DNA from: Enterococcus saccharolyticus subsp. saccharolyticus
Lineage (GTDB): Bacteria; Bacillota; Bacilli; Lactobacillales; Enterococcaceae
Direction: 5' to 3'
DNA: 64,000 nt
NCBI RefSeq assembly: GCF_029023825.1
Contig: NZ_CP118957.1
Coordinates: 1,403,501-1,467,500, forward strand
Both the position numbers and the translations under genes were made by a program. Below, piece after piece: positions 40,927 to 50,211 of this stretch (its first letter is position 1; every line of letters starts with the position of its first letter). The notes beneath the pieces are model-generated. The model made no database searches. It saw only the letters and a list, made by a program, of their open reading frames with translations, and was not told the DNA's origin.

Positions 40927-41861
40927 TCTTTTCCTCCTATTTCACTCGTCTCATTCGCTGCATTAAAGGCTGCTGAGGCAAACTCACCAATAGCCTCTCG
41001 CATCTGTTGAGGCACCTTCACACCATTAGATAAAACCACTATGACAAATGGCTCTTTCGCAAAAACAATACCAACATCGTTTTCTACAGTATCTAACTCC
41101 CCTGTTTTATTTGCTACTTCAATAGTTTCAGGCAATTGACTAGGAATTTTAGTTTGAATAGTTTGTCCTTTAAGAATTGTCAACATTGCTTGATTCACTA
41201 ATTGATCTTTATGTTCATAAAGTTTTTTTAAGTAACTTACACAATCATCTAAAGATGTATAATTTTCTAATCCTTGACTACGAGCTGTTTCATCTAACAT
41301 TAACCGTTGTAACTGAGTGTCTGAATATCCACTTTTTTGAAAATACGCATTCAATGTGTCCATACTGAAATAATTAATTAACACATTCGTTGCTTGATTA
41401 TCACTTAGCTGAATCATTCGCTTCGTTAAAGCATCCAGCGACTCTCCTTCAATACTTGCTTCCATGGTAATGGATCCCTGTGCTACCAAGTGATAAATAT
41501 AATCCATAATAAACAACTTAATCACACTTGCTGCAGGTGTTGCCACAGAATTCTGACTAGAAACATGTCGCTTAGAATCAAGAAAATAAACTTCATAATA
41601 TAGATCAACAGCATGCGCTTGTAATTTTGACGTATCCAATTCTAAAGGTTCTGATACAAGTTCGACCGCATCACTGCTACTCTCAGTTGTAGTAGTCAAA
41701 CTTTCTTCTATTGCCGTTGTTGTCATTGTTGTTGTCATCGTTACATCTGTGCTTATGTCTGTCTCTTCTTTATTGTTCTCTTTCTGCTTCACGAGAAAAA
41801 ACAAGAGTATGCTTAATACCCCAATGATGCCTAGTAATAAACCCATCCACTTATTTTTCAA
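40923..41861 (-). CDS. Membrane-anchored class-A beta-lactamase-like serine hydrolase
   Basis: A 312-residue protein with an N-terminal membrane anchor (about 7-24), a Thr/Ser-rich linker (about 35-65) and a penicillin-recognising hydrolase fold. All three active-site motifs are intact: S112-x-x-K115 (ASVIK), S153-D-N155 (LSDNQATN) and K252-T-G (NKTGEL). It most likely acts on peptidoglycan or a peptide outside the cell; beta-lactamase activity cannot be claimed. It lacks the zinc ribbon of its neighbours but overlaps the VWA gene upstream and the WG gene downstream by four bases each, so the three are translated together. Confidence 0.85.
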   Translation of the reverse strand: MKNKWMGLLLGIIGVLSILLFFLVKQKENNKEETDISTDVTMTTTMTTTAIEESLTTTTESSSDAVELVSEPLELDTSKLQAHAVDLYYEVYFLDSKRHVSSQNSVATPAASVIKLFIMDYIYHLVAQGSITMEASIEGESLDALTKRMIQLSDNQATNVLINYFSMDTLNAYFQKSGYSDTQLQRLMLDETARSQGLENYTSLDDCVSYLKKLYEHKDQLVNQAMLTILKGQTIQTKIPSQLPETIEVANKTGELDTVENDVGIVFAKEPFVIVVLSNGVKVPQQMREAIGEFASAAFNAANETSEIGGKE

Positions 41862-43786
41862 TGACCCGTCATTCCTTTATGCACTTCAGCTAAAATATCA
41901 GAAATCATTGGTACTGCTACTGCTTGTGCCTCTTTATTGTTTGAACCAGTGTGAGCTGTCATAATAGCAATACCATACTTCACATCATCTGTTTCAATAA
42001 TTGCAAAAACATTGTAAGCAGCACCGATTCCTTGTCCACGATGTGCATACGTTTTTACATTTGCTGGTAATACAATACCATCTTTTGTTAAATCCCAATT
42101 CATATTTTTATAGCCATCATTATCATAAATGTCTCGCAAAATTTTTGCAGAATCAACCGCACTCGTATAATTTTCATTACCAGCTTCACTTGCTTTGACA
42201 TCACCGAATTTCCGATTAAAGGTTGTTTGTGTGTATCCTTGATCGCTTAAGGCATCCGTTACACTAGACAGACCACCAAATTCATCAATTAAAGTATTCC
42301 CCGCGTCATTATCCATTGTTTTCATCATCTGATCTGCAACATCCTGGTCAACGGTTGATGCTACCGTATAAATAGGCGCATAAAAACCAGAAGCGACATA
42401 AGATTGGCGGGCATTTCCTACTCGAAATTCAACATTTGTCTTTAAATCAACTATTGCTACGGCTACATTTTCAACATCAGTTTTTGCTTCAATAATATCT
42501 AAAATGTTACGATTATCTATTGCAGCAATATTATCTTGAGGCATATATTCCAATTTGGCTTGCCCATTAAATGCACTTTTTTTAGCTGCTGAAACACTCA
42601 CGGTATAATATTGGTCTAATTTATCATTGGCTTTTGAAGTGTACGTCACCTTGTATAGGTCTTTTTGTTGGCTATAAATATCTTCATAAATATCTAATAA
42701 CACGGTCGAAAGGTCTTCCACTTCTGCTGAATAATAATCTCCATTACAAGAAGCCGTAAATGACTCCAAATAAGCAGCATTAATATCCGAACCAATACCA
42801 ATAATATACACTGGAATCCCCGTTTGTTTTGACAACTCAATTACTTCATTTTCTGAATGTAAACTAGCATTCTCATCTCCATCTGTGAATGCAATAACAA
42901 AGCGAGCCCCCGTAGTTTGATTGGTTTGAATAAGCGCGTCATATAACGCATCGTACAAAGCCGTTTGGTCGCCTAACTCAATGGAATCAATCGCTTGCTT
43001 TAGTTTTTGATTATCTGATGAAAAAGCTTGCACATTATGGACATAACTATCAAAAGATGTAATTTCGACATGGTTATTCTGGTTACTTAAAATCTCATCT
43101 ATAAATTTACTGGCCGCTACTTTTGCATTATTAATTTTATTATCTTCGTCCATACTTCCGGACTGATCCAATACCAAATTAATATTCATTTCAGTTGATT
43201 CTTCAACTGGCAATATATCTTTAATGGCCAAGTTTTGCTCTTTGCCATCAGGACCAATTTCTTTTACCTCAAAGGTATCCTTTTTAATATCTGCGATTGT
43301 TTGGTTGTTTCGGTCTTTAATTTGTGTATATAACGTCATTGTTGGAAATGCGCTATTGTCAATTTGAGAAATTTGCATGCGCAATGCTTGTTTGTTTTTG
43401 ACCGTCTTCGTATCATTTTTTTCTTCTATTTCTTCAGTCGACTCTTTTGTCGGTTTTTTCTTCGCTTTTTCTTGCGTTTCTTCTCGAGACGTTTCCTCAG
43501 ATTCTTCGACCAAATTGAAAGATTCCCCTTCTGTCTTCGATGACATTGGAGACTTATCTTGCGATTGGAAATACCAAATTCCACCAGCAGAGAAACATAC
43601 AACTAAAATCAGTGCACTGATTACTATAGGTCGTGACTTTTTATTCCCTGTTTTTGTTGTGGGTGTCACGGGTGGGGGGGCCTGGTTCAAGCTCTGAGTA
43701 GTAGGTTCGTCTTGCATTGGTTTCCCACAATCTTCACAAAATTTCGCATGCTCATCATTTTTATGACCACAATTTGTACAAAACAT
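41858..43786 (-). CDS. Zinc-ribbon VWA protein with degenerate serine-hydrolase domain
   Basis: A 642-residue membrane protein: zinc ribbon (C3, C6, C17, C20), membrane helix (about 54-72), acidic/basic coil, a small beta region, and a VWA domain (about 200-375) with a full MIDAS metal site (D207-x-S-x-S211, T275, D302). Residues about 425-642 resemble the class-A serine hydrolase next door, but the active-site motifs read SGFY (466-469) for SxxK, MDN (491-493) for SDN and HRGQ (582-585) for KTG. It looks like a pseudoenzyme, perhaps a partner or regulator of the intact neighbour with which it overlaps by four bases. Domain borders are by eye. Confidence 0.85.
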   Translation of the reverse strand: MFCTNCGHKNDEHAKFCEDCGKPMQDEPTTQSLNQAPPPVTPTTKTGNKKSRPIVISALILVVCFSAGGIWYFQSQDKSPMSSKTEGESFNLVEESEETSREETQEKAKKKPTKESTEEIEEKNDTKTVKNKQALRMQISQIDNSAFPTMTLYTQIKDRNNQTIADIKKDTFEVKEIGPDGKEQNLAIKDILPVEESTEMNINLVLDQSGSMDEDNKINNAKVAASKFIDEILSNQNNHVEITSFDSYVHNVQAFSSDNQKLKQAIDSIELGDQTALYDALYDALIQTNQTTGARFVIAFTDGDENASLHSENEVIELSKQTGIPVYIIGIGSDINAAYLESFTASCNGDYYSAEVEDLSTVLLDIYEDIYSQQKDLYKVTYTSKANDKLDQYYTVSVSAAKKSAFNGQAKLEYMPQDNIAAIDNRNILDIIEAKTDVENVAVAIVDLKTNVEFRVGNARQSYVASGFYAPIYTVASTVDQDVADQMMKTMDNDAGNTLIDEFGGLSSVTDALSDQGYTQTTFNRKFGDVKASEAGNENYTSAVDSAKILRDIYDNDGYKNMNWDLTKDGIVLPANVKTYAHRGQGIGAAYNVFAIIETDDVKYGIAIMTAHTGSNNKEAQAVAVPMISDILAEVHKGMTGH

Positions 43787-43814
43787 GTTTTTCCTCCTTA
43801 TAAACCATTTTTAT

Positions 43815-43857
43815 AAAAAAATAGTGCAACACCTACTCAAGGTTTTACACTACTTTT
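43815..43857 (-). terminator. Internal terminator or attenuator in the zinc-ribbon operon
   Basis: AGTGTAAAACC/GGTGTTGCACT hairpin with a run of seven T on the minus strand, between the 259-residue gene and the VWA gene. It would lower expression of the three downstream genes unless they have their own promoter; none is clear. Confidence 0.65.
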
Positions 43858-43866
43858 CTCACTAAA

Positions 43867-44646
43867 CTATTGGCGACTAAACATTAATTGCTCATCTTCA
43901 GAACTTTGATTTAAAGGTCTGATTACTAATTGATCTTGCTTTGTGACGTACATACGAATATTAGTGAACTCTTCTTCAAATGTAGACAGATCAACCCCTC
44001 CTAAGTTGGGCATAGGAAAATCTCGTAACTGAGTCTCCAAATTACGTATTTGTTCCATTGTTACATCTATTTTGATGCGATTGTCAGTAATTTTGACCAT
44101 CTTACGAGCAACGGTTGTCGGTATTCCTTCGCTTTCTAATTCTCCAAATAGATAATCATCTAGATACTCCTCGAAGGAAGATGCATCAGAATACTCTAGG
44201 AATTCTGCTATCGCGTTCTCTGAAAAGTCAATCGTTACAGCCATTTTTTCTAACTGTAAATTATAATTTTGTTTATTTTCTTCAATTTTCCCAAAAAACT
44301 CAGCATTGTAACTTACTTCTTCATAATCATCATAGCCATATACCATGAACTCAAATAAATTATTTTTCTTAATATTTAATGTAAAATCAACATCATCTGT
44401 TTGATAATCATCCGCTAATGTCCATTGTCCAGCAAATGGACTTTGGTTTGACAGAAAATAAAACATTCCCAAAACAATCACTGCTATCACTGTCCCGAAC
44501 ACAATCAACTTTTTCTTTTGTGCATTCATCCCTGTTTTGGGTGCATCTGCTAAAACAGAGGTTTCTTGTTGAACTTTCGTCCCACACTTCCCACAAAAAA
44601 GGACATTTGGTGCAAGTTCTTCCCCACAATTTCTACAAAATTTCAT
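43867..44646 (-). CDS. Zinc-ribbon membrane protein with small extracytoplasmic domain
   Basis: A 259-residue protein: zinc ribbon (C4, C7, C18, C21), membrane helix (about 46-64), then about 190 residues beginning FAGQWTLADD with alternating beta strands and acidic residues. The opening resembles lipocalin-like or stress-sensing beta domains, but no family is recognised. GGAGTA precedes the ATG. It follows the Yip1-like gene after 22 bases. Confidence 0.8.
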   Translation of the reverse strand: MKFCRNCGEELAPNVLFCGKCGTKVQQETSVLADAPKTGMNAQKKKLIVFGTVIAVIVLGMFYFLSNQSPFAGQWTLADDYQTDDVDFTLNIKKNNLFEFMVYGYDDYEEVSYNAEFFGKIEENKQNYNLQLEKMAVTIDFSENAIAEFLEYSDASSFEEYLDDYLFGELESEGIPTTVARKMVKITDNRIKIDVTMEQIRNLETQLRDFPMPNLGGVDLSTFEEEFTNIRMYVTKQDQLVIRPLNQSSEDEQLMFSRQ

Positions 44647-44668
44647 ACTCTACTCCTTTATGTTCCAC

Positions 44669-45388
44669 TTAAGAAAGTAGTTGAATAATAACAAAATCGA
44701 CTAATCCAATAAGGGCTAACGTTAACGTAACACTATAAAAAGGTGTCCAGTTCGTTGTTTCTAAATAATTTTCACGTTTAGCAATCATGAAAATAATCGC
44801 TATGACAGTGACAAAAAAACCAGCACCTAACGCAATAGCACTTAACCAAGCTGGTGTTAAGTCAATCAATGCGCCCATCGAAATAACGAACGAAATAATA
44901 ATAATACCTGAAAAGACCGTAGCAAATTTATTCATAAAATCATTCAAAGAAACATTGATTTTCAACACATAATTAACCACAAAAAAGGTTACGCCTAAGC
45001 TGACAGCCAAGAATAACAGCGCATAAATAAAAATTCTTAAAAAGTCTGCTAACCCCAAACTATAAAAGTTACCTGAAGATGGTAAAGTAAGTGCTAAAAT
45101 TGAATCAAACACACTGCTCCAACGCTTCATTTCTGAAAAAATCACTAACGTTTGAGTTAAAGCAAATAAGAGCATCGTAACATAACCAAAATAATTGCTT
45201 GCTTGATCGATGGTTAATGTTGGTTTTCCTAATTTTTCTACAAAGTAGCTCGCATAGTTTTTCCCAGCTGAAATTGTTTGTTGCACGGTATCATTAGTCA
45301 TCACTGACTGAGTTTGATCTTGTCCACACTTTGGACAAAAACGTGCCTCCTCTTTCATTTCATTTCCACATTTCACACAATATTTCAC
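44669..45388 (-). CDS. Zinc-ribbon multi-pass membrane protein, Yip1-like
   Basis: A 239-residue protein with the zinc ribbon (C4, C7, C18, C21) and about five membrane helices (roughly 62-85, 108-138, 150-176, 182-205, 218-238). This layout resembles bacterial Yip1-type zinc-ribbon membrane proteins; no catalytic residues are visible. It starts two bases after the TcaA-like gene, so the two are certainly cotranscribed. Confidence 0.75.
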   Translation of the reverse strand: MKYCVKCGNEMKEEARFCPKCGQDQTQSVMTNDTVQQTISAGKNYASYFVEKLGKPTLTIDQASNYFGYVTMLLFALTQTLVIFSEMKRWSSVFDSILALTLPSSGNFYSLGLADFLRIFIYALLFLAVSLGVTFFVVNYVLKINVSLNDFMNKFATVFSGIIIISFVISMGALIDLTPAWLSAIALGAGFFVTVIAIIFMIAKRENYLETTNWTPFYSVTLTLALIGLVDFVIIQLLS

Positions 45389-45390
45389 TA

Positions 45391-47184
45391 TTAATACGCC
45401 TCTCTTTCTGACACTTCTTCAAAATTATCTGCCCCACCTAAGTCACGAATGAATAATTTTTCATTATCGTCTAACACAAATGTTGCTTTTTTATATCTAA
45501 AATACTGATCTTTATTCGCTGTATCATTGTTGTATACTGTATAATAATTAACAATATATTTAACCTCATAAATATTTGATCCTACACGTTTAACTGATTC
45601 CACTTTGCTTAACGATGTAGAAATATATTCTTTTGTTTCGCTTGCTCTAGCTGGCAAAATATAATTATCTTTAAAGTCAACAAATTCATGATTTGCATCG
45701 CCATTTTCAAAGTAACTTTCTAGAGTAATTATTTCACTGTTTCCAAAGCTGTAGTCTTCGTCTGTATAGTCAGTTACATGATTATACAATTCATTTAAGA
45801 AGCTCGAAATATCATATTCTTCAATTTCTGTTGGAAATTCTAAATAAACATCTTGATAGCCATCATATCTTTCATAATCAAATATTTCTGAATTTAGTTC
45901 ACTACCATCTTCAAATTTTTGTTTTGCTTGTAGCTTCAATGGCTGTTCAGTGATAACAAATGTTAAATGGTTTAATCGACCATCTGATAATTTACCGATA
46001 GAGTGGTCATTCACATAAACATCCCCTGATGAAACATTAGACGAAATACTAAAGTCATGGATTGGAATATACATTTTTGAATGTTCTGTGGAATAGTTTT
46101 CTGCTAAGTAATCTTCTGGATAAAAATCAAGTGGTTCAGAGATTAATTCAAGCTCTCCATATTTTTGCTTAATTTGCAATTTTGCATCATCACGCCAAAT
46201 CAATTCTAATGGTGTGACTTTGCCACTATCCAATGACTCAACCGTATGACCATCGACTAAAACTTCCCCTTCAGAAAGCTCACTAACAATATCCATCTTA
46301 ATTTTAGTCAATTCAAAAGAAAGATTGCGAGTGTTTTTTCCGTTAATGTCAACTCGATCAACTTGTTCAATTGATTGACTAATAGTGTTTTCTTTATCAT
46401 TATAGTCAAAACTTCCAATAAACTCATATGCTCCTGGAGACAAGGGGCCTATTTTCCAAGTATATTTTTCACTATCTGACACAGCTTTTTCTACTTGTTT
46501 ATTTATAGCTATCTCCATGCCAGAAGTATTTGTAGAAATATTGAAATATACTGGCTGAATCATTAAATCATACTTGTCATATAAAAAGAACTTTTTGCCA
46601 TTTTTTTTGATATATATATCATTTTTAGAGGCATTAGAAAAAGGTAATTTATCTACCATGTTAGTAAGATATGCTTTATTGTCTTTTAAATATTTACTAT
46701 AAACTTGAATATTTTCTTTCGTCACTTTAAAATGGCTATCTGTAGAGCTTAAAACATTTGCTATTCTTTCACCATCTGTGGATAATAACGCTTCTTGATA
46801 GCGCTTAATCTGATTATTTTTAGAATAATAACTCTCCCCCAATTTATATGTCCCAAACAATGTCATTAACACAACGATGATGACACTTGTTATGATAAAG
46901 TATTTCTTTTTATCTTTTGCAAAAATGCTTTTTTGGAGATTTCCTGATTCATTAGAGGCTATGTCTATACCAAATTCATGGCCACACCCTTCACAAAATT
47001 CCCCGGAAATTTCTTGCTTTAATCCACAAGCTTCACAAAAAATAGATTCTTTCATACTTCTTTCTTGATCCTCCTCTGATGTTACAGAATCAGATTTATC
47101 TGTTGAAACCAACGAAATACCACAATCTTCACAAAAATGATGCCTATCTTCATATTCTTTGGTACATTTTGGACACCTCTTCAT
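45391..47184 (-). CDS. TcaA-like membrane protein with two zinc ribbons
   Basis: A 597-residue protein: two N-terminal zinc ribbons (C4, C7, C18, C21 and C50, C53, C64, C67), membrane helix (about 96-113), then a long outer part that begins with a helical domain and continues with repeated Ig-like beta units (SEGEVLVDGHTVESLDSGK and SSGDVYVNDHSIGKLSDGR are matching repeats), ending in an NTF2-like domain (about 470-590). This is the architecture of staphylococcal TcaA, a membrane protein tied to glycopeptide and envelope stress. The ATG at 47184 follows AGGAGG by 7 bases. It is the first gene of the operon. Confidence 0.8.
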   Translation of the reverse strand: MKRCPKCTKEYEDRHHFCEDCGISLVSTDKSDSVTSEEDQERSMKESIFCEACGLKQEISGEFCEGCGHEFGIDIASNESGNLQKSIFAKDKKKYFIITSVIIVVLMTLFGTYKLGESYYSKNNQIKRYQEALLSTDGERIANVLSSTDSHFKVTKENIQVYSKYLKDNKAYLTNMVDKLPFSNASKNDIYIKKNGKKFFLYDKYDLMIQPVYFNISTNTSGMEIAINKQVEKAVSDSEKYTWKIGPLSPGAYEFIGSFDYNDKENTISQSIEQVDRVDINGKNTRNLSFELTKIKMDIVSELSEGEVLVDGHTVESLDSGKVTPLELIWRDDAKLQIKQKYGELELISEPLDFYPEDYLAENYSTEHSKMYIPIHDFSISSNVSSGDVYVNDHSIGKLSDGRLNHLTFVITEQPLKLQAKQKFEDGSELNSEIFDYERYDGYQDVYLEFPTEIEEYDISSFLNELYNHVTDYTDEDYSFGNSEIITLESYFENGDANHEFVDFKDNYILPARASETKEYISTSLSKVESVKRVGSNIYEVKYIVNYYTVYNNDTANKDQYFRYKKATFVLDDNEKLFIRDLGGADNFEEVSEREAY

Positions 47185-47296
47185 TTCTTTTCCTCCTAAA
47201 ACCAAAATTCAACACCTACACTAATTCACTACCAACTAGTATTGTTCTCCTTTCCGATTTATAATCTATTTTATGTAATCCAGTAGTTATAGTAAT

Positions 47297-47325
47297 AGTG
47301 TACCTGTACTAAAAATATTTGACAA
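47297..47325 (-). promoter_or_regulatory. Promoter of the zinc-ribbon operon
   Basis: TTGTCA (47320-47325) and TACACT (47297-47302), 17 bases apart on the minus strand. The leader to the start codon is about 105 bases. The IS30 element ends about 50 bases upstream of the -35. Confidence 0.6.
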
Positions 47326-47377
47326 CTCTTTTTTTAAGTACATTTCTTTCATATTAAACCGCGAATTTTATAATCAA

Positions 47378-48674
47378 GTTAGCCACTTGAAAAATAAAAA
47401 AACATCATAGTGAAAAATCATGTATTATTAGGGTTCCGACACCAACTAATAAGGAGATTTTCACTATGACGTATTCAAATTTTACCACAACTCGTTTAAA
47501 AGGTCAGCACCTAACAGCCATTGAACGTGGAAAAATTGCCGCTTGGCATAGCGAAGGAATATCCAATCGGCAAATTGCCAAAAGGTTAGGTGTGGTTCCT
47601 CAAACAATTAACAATGAGTTGAAACGTGGGAAATTGAAACAAGTGAAAAAGAGCAATGGGAAATGTCATTATTTCTTCAAGTATAATGCAGAATTTGCTC
47701 AAAATCGGTATAGAAACAACCGACAACGATGCCATCGGAAAGAAAAATTTTTTCAAGTCCGTACCTTTTTGGCGTACTTTATCGAACTGTTTAAAACAAA
47801 GAGCTATTCTCCAGATGCAACGGTTGGTTTTGCACGAGTCCATCGACTCTTTTCTCCAGCTGAAATGGTTTGTACGACCACCCTCTATAAGTATATTGAC
47901 AAGCAACGTCTTGAAATCAAAAACATTGATTTACTGATGAAAACAACACGTAAACCAGCACAAACCAAGCAGGTAAAAAATCGAAAAGTTCTTGGAAAGA
48001 GTATCGAAGCACGACCGACAAGTGTTGAAACACGTGAAGAATTTGGTCACTTTGAAATTGATACAGTCATTGGTAAACGGAATGGTTCAGAAACAGCGCT
48101 CTTAACTTTAACGGAACGAAAAACACGTTTTGAAATCATTCGTGTGCTTGATGCCAAAGATGCAGACTCTGTCAGTTATGCCATCAACCGATTAGCTAAA
48201 GAATATGGGAACAATTTTTCCGCTGTATTTCGTTCGATTACAGCTGATAATGGTTCGGAGTTCGCTCAGTTGTCAGAAACGTTAAATGGATTGACAGAAA
48301 TTTATTTTACCCATCCGTATACTTCTTGCGAACGTGGAACGAACGAGAATCACAATGGCATCATTCGTAGATATATTCCCAAAGGCGAAAGTATGGACAG
48401 CTATCATCGAAAGGAAATCGAGCAAATTGCCAATAAAATGAATCAACTACCCAGAAAGATCTTAAACTATGCGACACCCCAGTCTTGTTTTGAACAAGAA
48501 CTAAATAAAGTAGTTCGTTGATTTGACAACGAGCCTCTTGCGCCATGGGTATCGTCTGGGCAAGCTGGCATAGCAGCCCGTCAAATCAGACTACCATGCC
48601 GCAACTCATTATCAAATCAACATCGGAACTTACAGATAACACATGATTTTCACGTTTTTCAAAAAGTGGCTAAC
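47378..48674 (+). mobile_element. IS30-family insertion sequence
   Basis: About 1.3 kb around an intact transposase. Both ends begin GTTAGCCACTT in inverted orientation and share further blocks inward (GTGAAAAATCATGT on the left, GTGAAAATCATGT on the right). The identity extends outward as CAAGTTAGCC, so the exact tips and target duplication cannot be fixed. It lies between the zinc-ribbon operon promoter and the tig terminator. Confidence 0.85.
47466..48521 (+). CDS. IS30-family transposase
   Basis: A 351-residue DDE transposase. N-terminal helix-turn-helix (HSEGISNRQIAKRLGVVPQT) and catalytic core with HFEIDTVIG (first Asp), ITADNGSEF (second Asp) and ERGTNENHNGIIRRYIPKG (Glu). Intact, with GGAG before the ATG. 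Confidence 0.95.
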   Translation: MTYSNFTTTRLKGQHLTAIERGKIAAWHSEGISNRQIAKRLGVVPQTINNELKRGKLKQVKKSNGKCHYFFKYNAEFAQNRYRNNRQRCHRKEKFFQVRTFLAYFIELFKTKSYSPDATVGFARVHRLFSPAEMVCTTTLYKYIDKQRLEIKNIDLLMKTTRKPAQTKQVKNRKVLGKSIEARPTSVETREEFGHFEIDTVIGKRNGSETALLTLTERKTRFEIIRVLDAKDADSVSYAINRLAKEYGNNFSAVFRSITADNGSEFAQLSETLNGLTEIYFTHPYTSCERGTNENHNGIIRRYIPKGESMDSYHRKEIEQIANKMNQLPRKILNYATPQSCFEQELNKVVR

Positions 48675-48742
48675 TTGTTCTTGAAATTTGGGCATATTAA
48701 TAAACTAAAATAAATTGTTTATATATCGAATAAAATAAATGA

Positions 48743-48792
48743 AAAACACCCCACAAGAAAGATTTTTAATCACCTCTCTTGTCGGGTTTTTC
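48743..48792 (-). terminator. Terminator of tig
   Basis: ACCCGACAAGAGAG pairs, with a few mismatches, with CTTTCTTGTGGGGT and is followed by a T-run on the minus strand, 20 bases behind the tig stop. Confidence 0.75.
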
Positions 48793-48813
48793 TTATATTT
48801 TGGAAAATTATTT

Positions 48814-50094
48814 TTAAGCTTCAACAGCAGTAGAAGTAATTACATCTACAGCTTTCTTCATGTTGATGTCATGTTTTAACATGTCTTCTGTAAGTACACG
48901 ACGTACTTGAGCTTCTGGCATGTTGTAGCTTTCTGCTAACTCTTTGATTTCTGCTTCAACTTCTTCTTCAGTAGCTTCCAAGCCTTCAGCAGCAACGATA
49001 GCTTCAATTACAAGGTTTGTTTTCACGCGAGTATCTGCTTCGCCTTCAAATTGTTTATGCAAGTCAGCTTCAGTAGAACCAGTTAATTGATAGTACATTT
49101 CTGGGTTAATCCCTTGACGTTGCATATTGTTTAAGAATTCATCCATTGCACGGTGAACTTCATCGTGAACCATTACGTGTGGTAATTCAACGATTTCAGC
49201 ATTTTCAACCGCTTGACGAATTGCTGCTTCTTCAACTGCTTCTTTTGCAGCTTTTTCTTTATTTTCTTGGATTTCAGCACGGAATTTTTCTTTTAATTCT
49301 GCTAAAGTTTCAACGCTATCGTCAACATCTTTTGCAAATTCATCGTCTAATTCTGGTACTTCTTTACCTTTTACTTCATGAACAGTTACTTTGAAGACAG
49401 CTTCTTTGCCAGCTAAATCTTCTGCTTGGTAATCTTCTGGGAAAGTCACAGTTACTTCTGTGTTGTCGCCAGCTTTTTTACCAACTAATTGTTCTTCAAA
49501 TCCTGGAATGAATGAACCAGAACCTAATTCAAGTGAATAGTTTTCGCCTTTTCCACCTTCAAAAGCTTCATCGCCTAAGAAACCTTCAAAGTCAATCACT
49601 ACTGTATCACCTTCAACAGCAGCATCTTCTTTGATTACTAATTCAGCTTGTTGTTCTTGTTCGCGTTTTAGACGAGCATCTACGTCTGCGTCTGTTACTT
49701 CGCGGTCTTGTTTTTCAACAGTTAGGTTTTTGTATTCACCTAATTTTACTTCTGGTTTAACTGTTACTTCAGCTTTAATTACCCAATCTTTACCTTTTTC
49801 CATGCTTTCAACATCGATTTTAGGTTGTGCAACTGGATCAATGCCAGCTTCTTTTACAGCTGCTTCATAAGCTTCTGGTAAGACAGCGTTTAAAGCATCT
49901 TCATATAATGCTTCTTCACCGTACATACGGTTAAATACTGTACGAGATACTTTCCCTTTACGGAACCCTGGTACGTTAAGGTTTCCTTTCACACGATTAA
50001 AGGCTGTAGTTAAACCTTTTTGAATTTCTTCTTGAGCAATTGAAAAAGTTAATACACCATCATTGGTGCCTGTTTTTTCCCATTTTGCAGTCAT
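48814..50094 (-). CDS. tig: Trigger factor
   Basis: A 426-residue ribosome-bound chaperone and prolyl isomerase. The ribosome-docking signature GFRKGK is at about 44-49; the FKBP-type PPIase domain spans about 160-245 ([11 protein letters not shown], ...[18 protein letters not shown]) and the helical substrate-binding arms follow. GGAGGG before the ATG. Normally the direct neighbour of clpX; here separated by the zinc-ribbon cluster and two insertion sequences. Confidence 0.98.
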   Translation of the reverse strand: MTAKWEKTGTNDGVLTFSIAQEEIQKGLTTAFNRVKGNLNVPGFRKGKVSRTVFNRMYGEEALYEDALNAVLPEAYEAAVKEAGIDPVAQPKIDVESMEKGKDWVIKAEVTVKPEVKLGEYKNLTVEKQDREVTDADVDARLKREQEQQAELVIKEDAAVEGDTVVIDFEGFLGDEAFEGGKGENYSLELGSGSFIPGFEEQLVGKKAGDNTEVTVTFPEDYQAEDLAGKEAVFKVTVHEVKGKEVPELDDEFAKDVDDSVETLAELKEKFRAEIQENKEKAAKEAVEEAAIRQAVENAEIVELPHVMVHDEVHRAMDEFLNNMQRQGINPEMYYQLTGSTEADLHKQFEGEADTRVKTNLVIEAIVAAEGLEATEEEVEAEIKELAESYNMPEAQVRRVLTEDMLKHDINMKKAVDVITSTAVEA

Positions 50095-50155
50095 GTATTT
50101 CCCTCCGAGTTAACAAATAAATTTACATATGAAATAGTTTCATGCATACCTTTAA

Positions 50156-50184
50156 ATAGTACACTATGCCTTGAAAAATGTAAA
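50156..50184 (-). promoter_or_regulatory. Promoter of tig
   Basis: TTTACA (50179-50184) and TACTAT (50156-50161), 17 bases apart on the minus strand, about 60 bases before the tig start. Confidence 0.7.
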
Positions 50185-50211
50185 CATTTTGAATGCAAAC
50201 TTCCAATTTTT

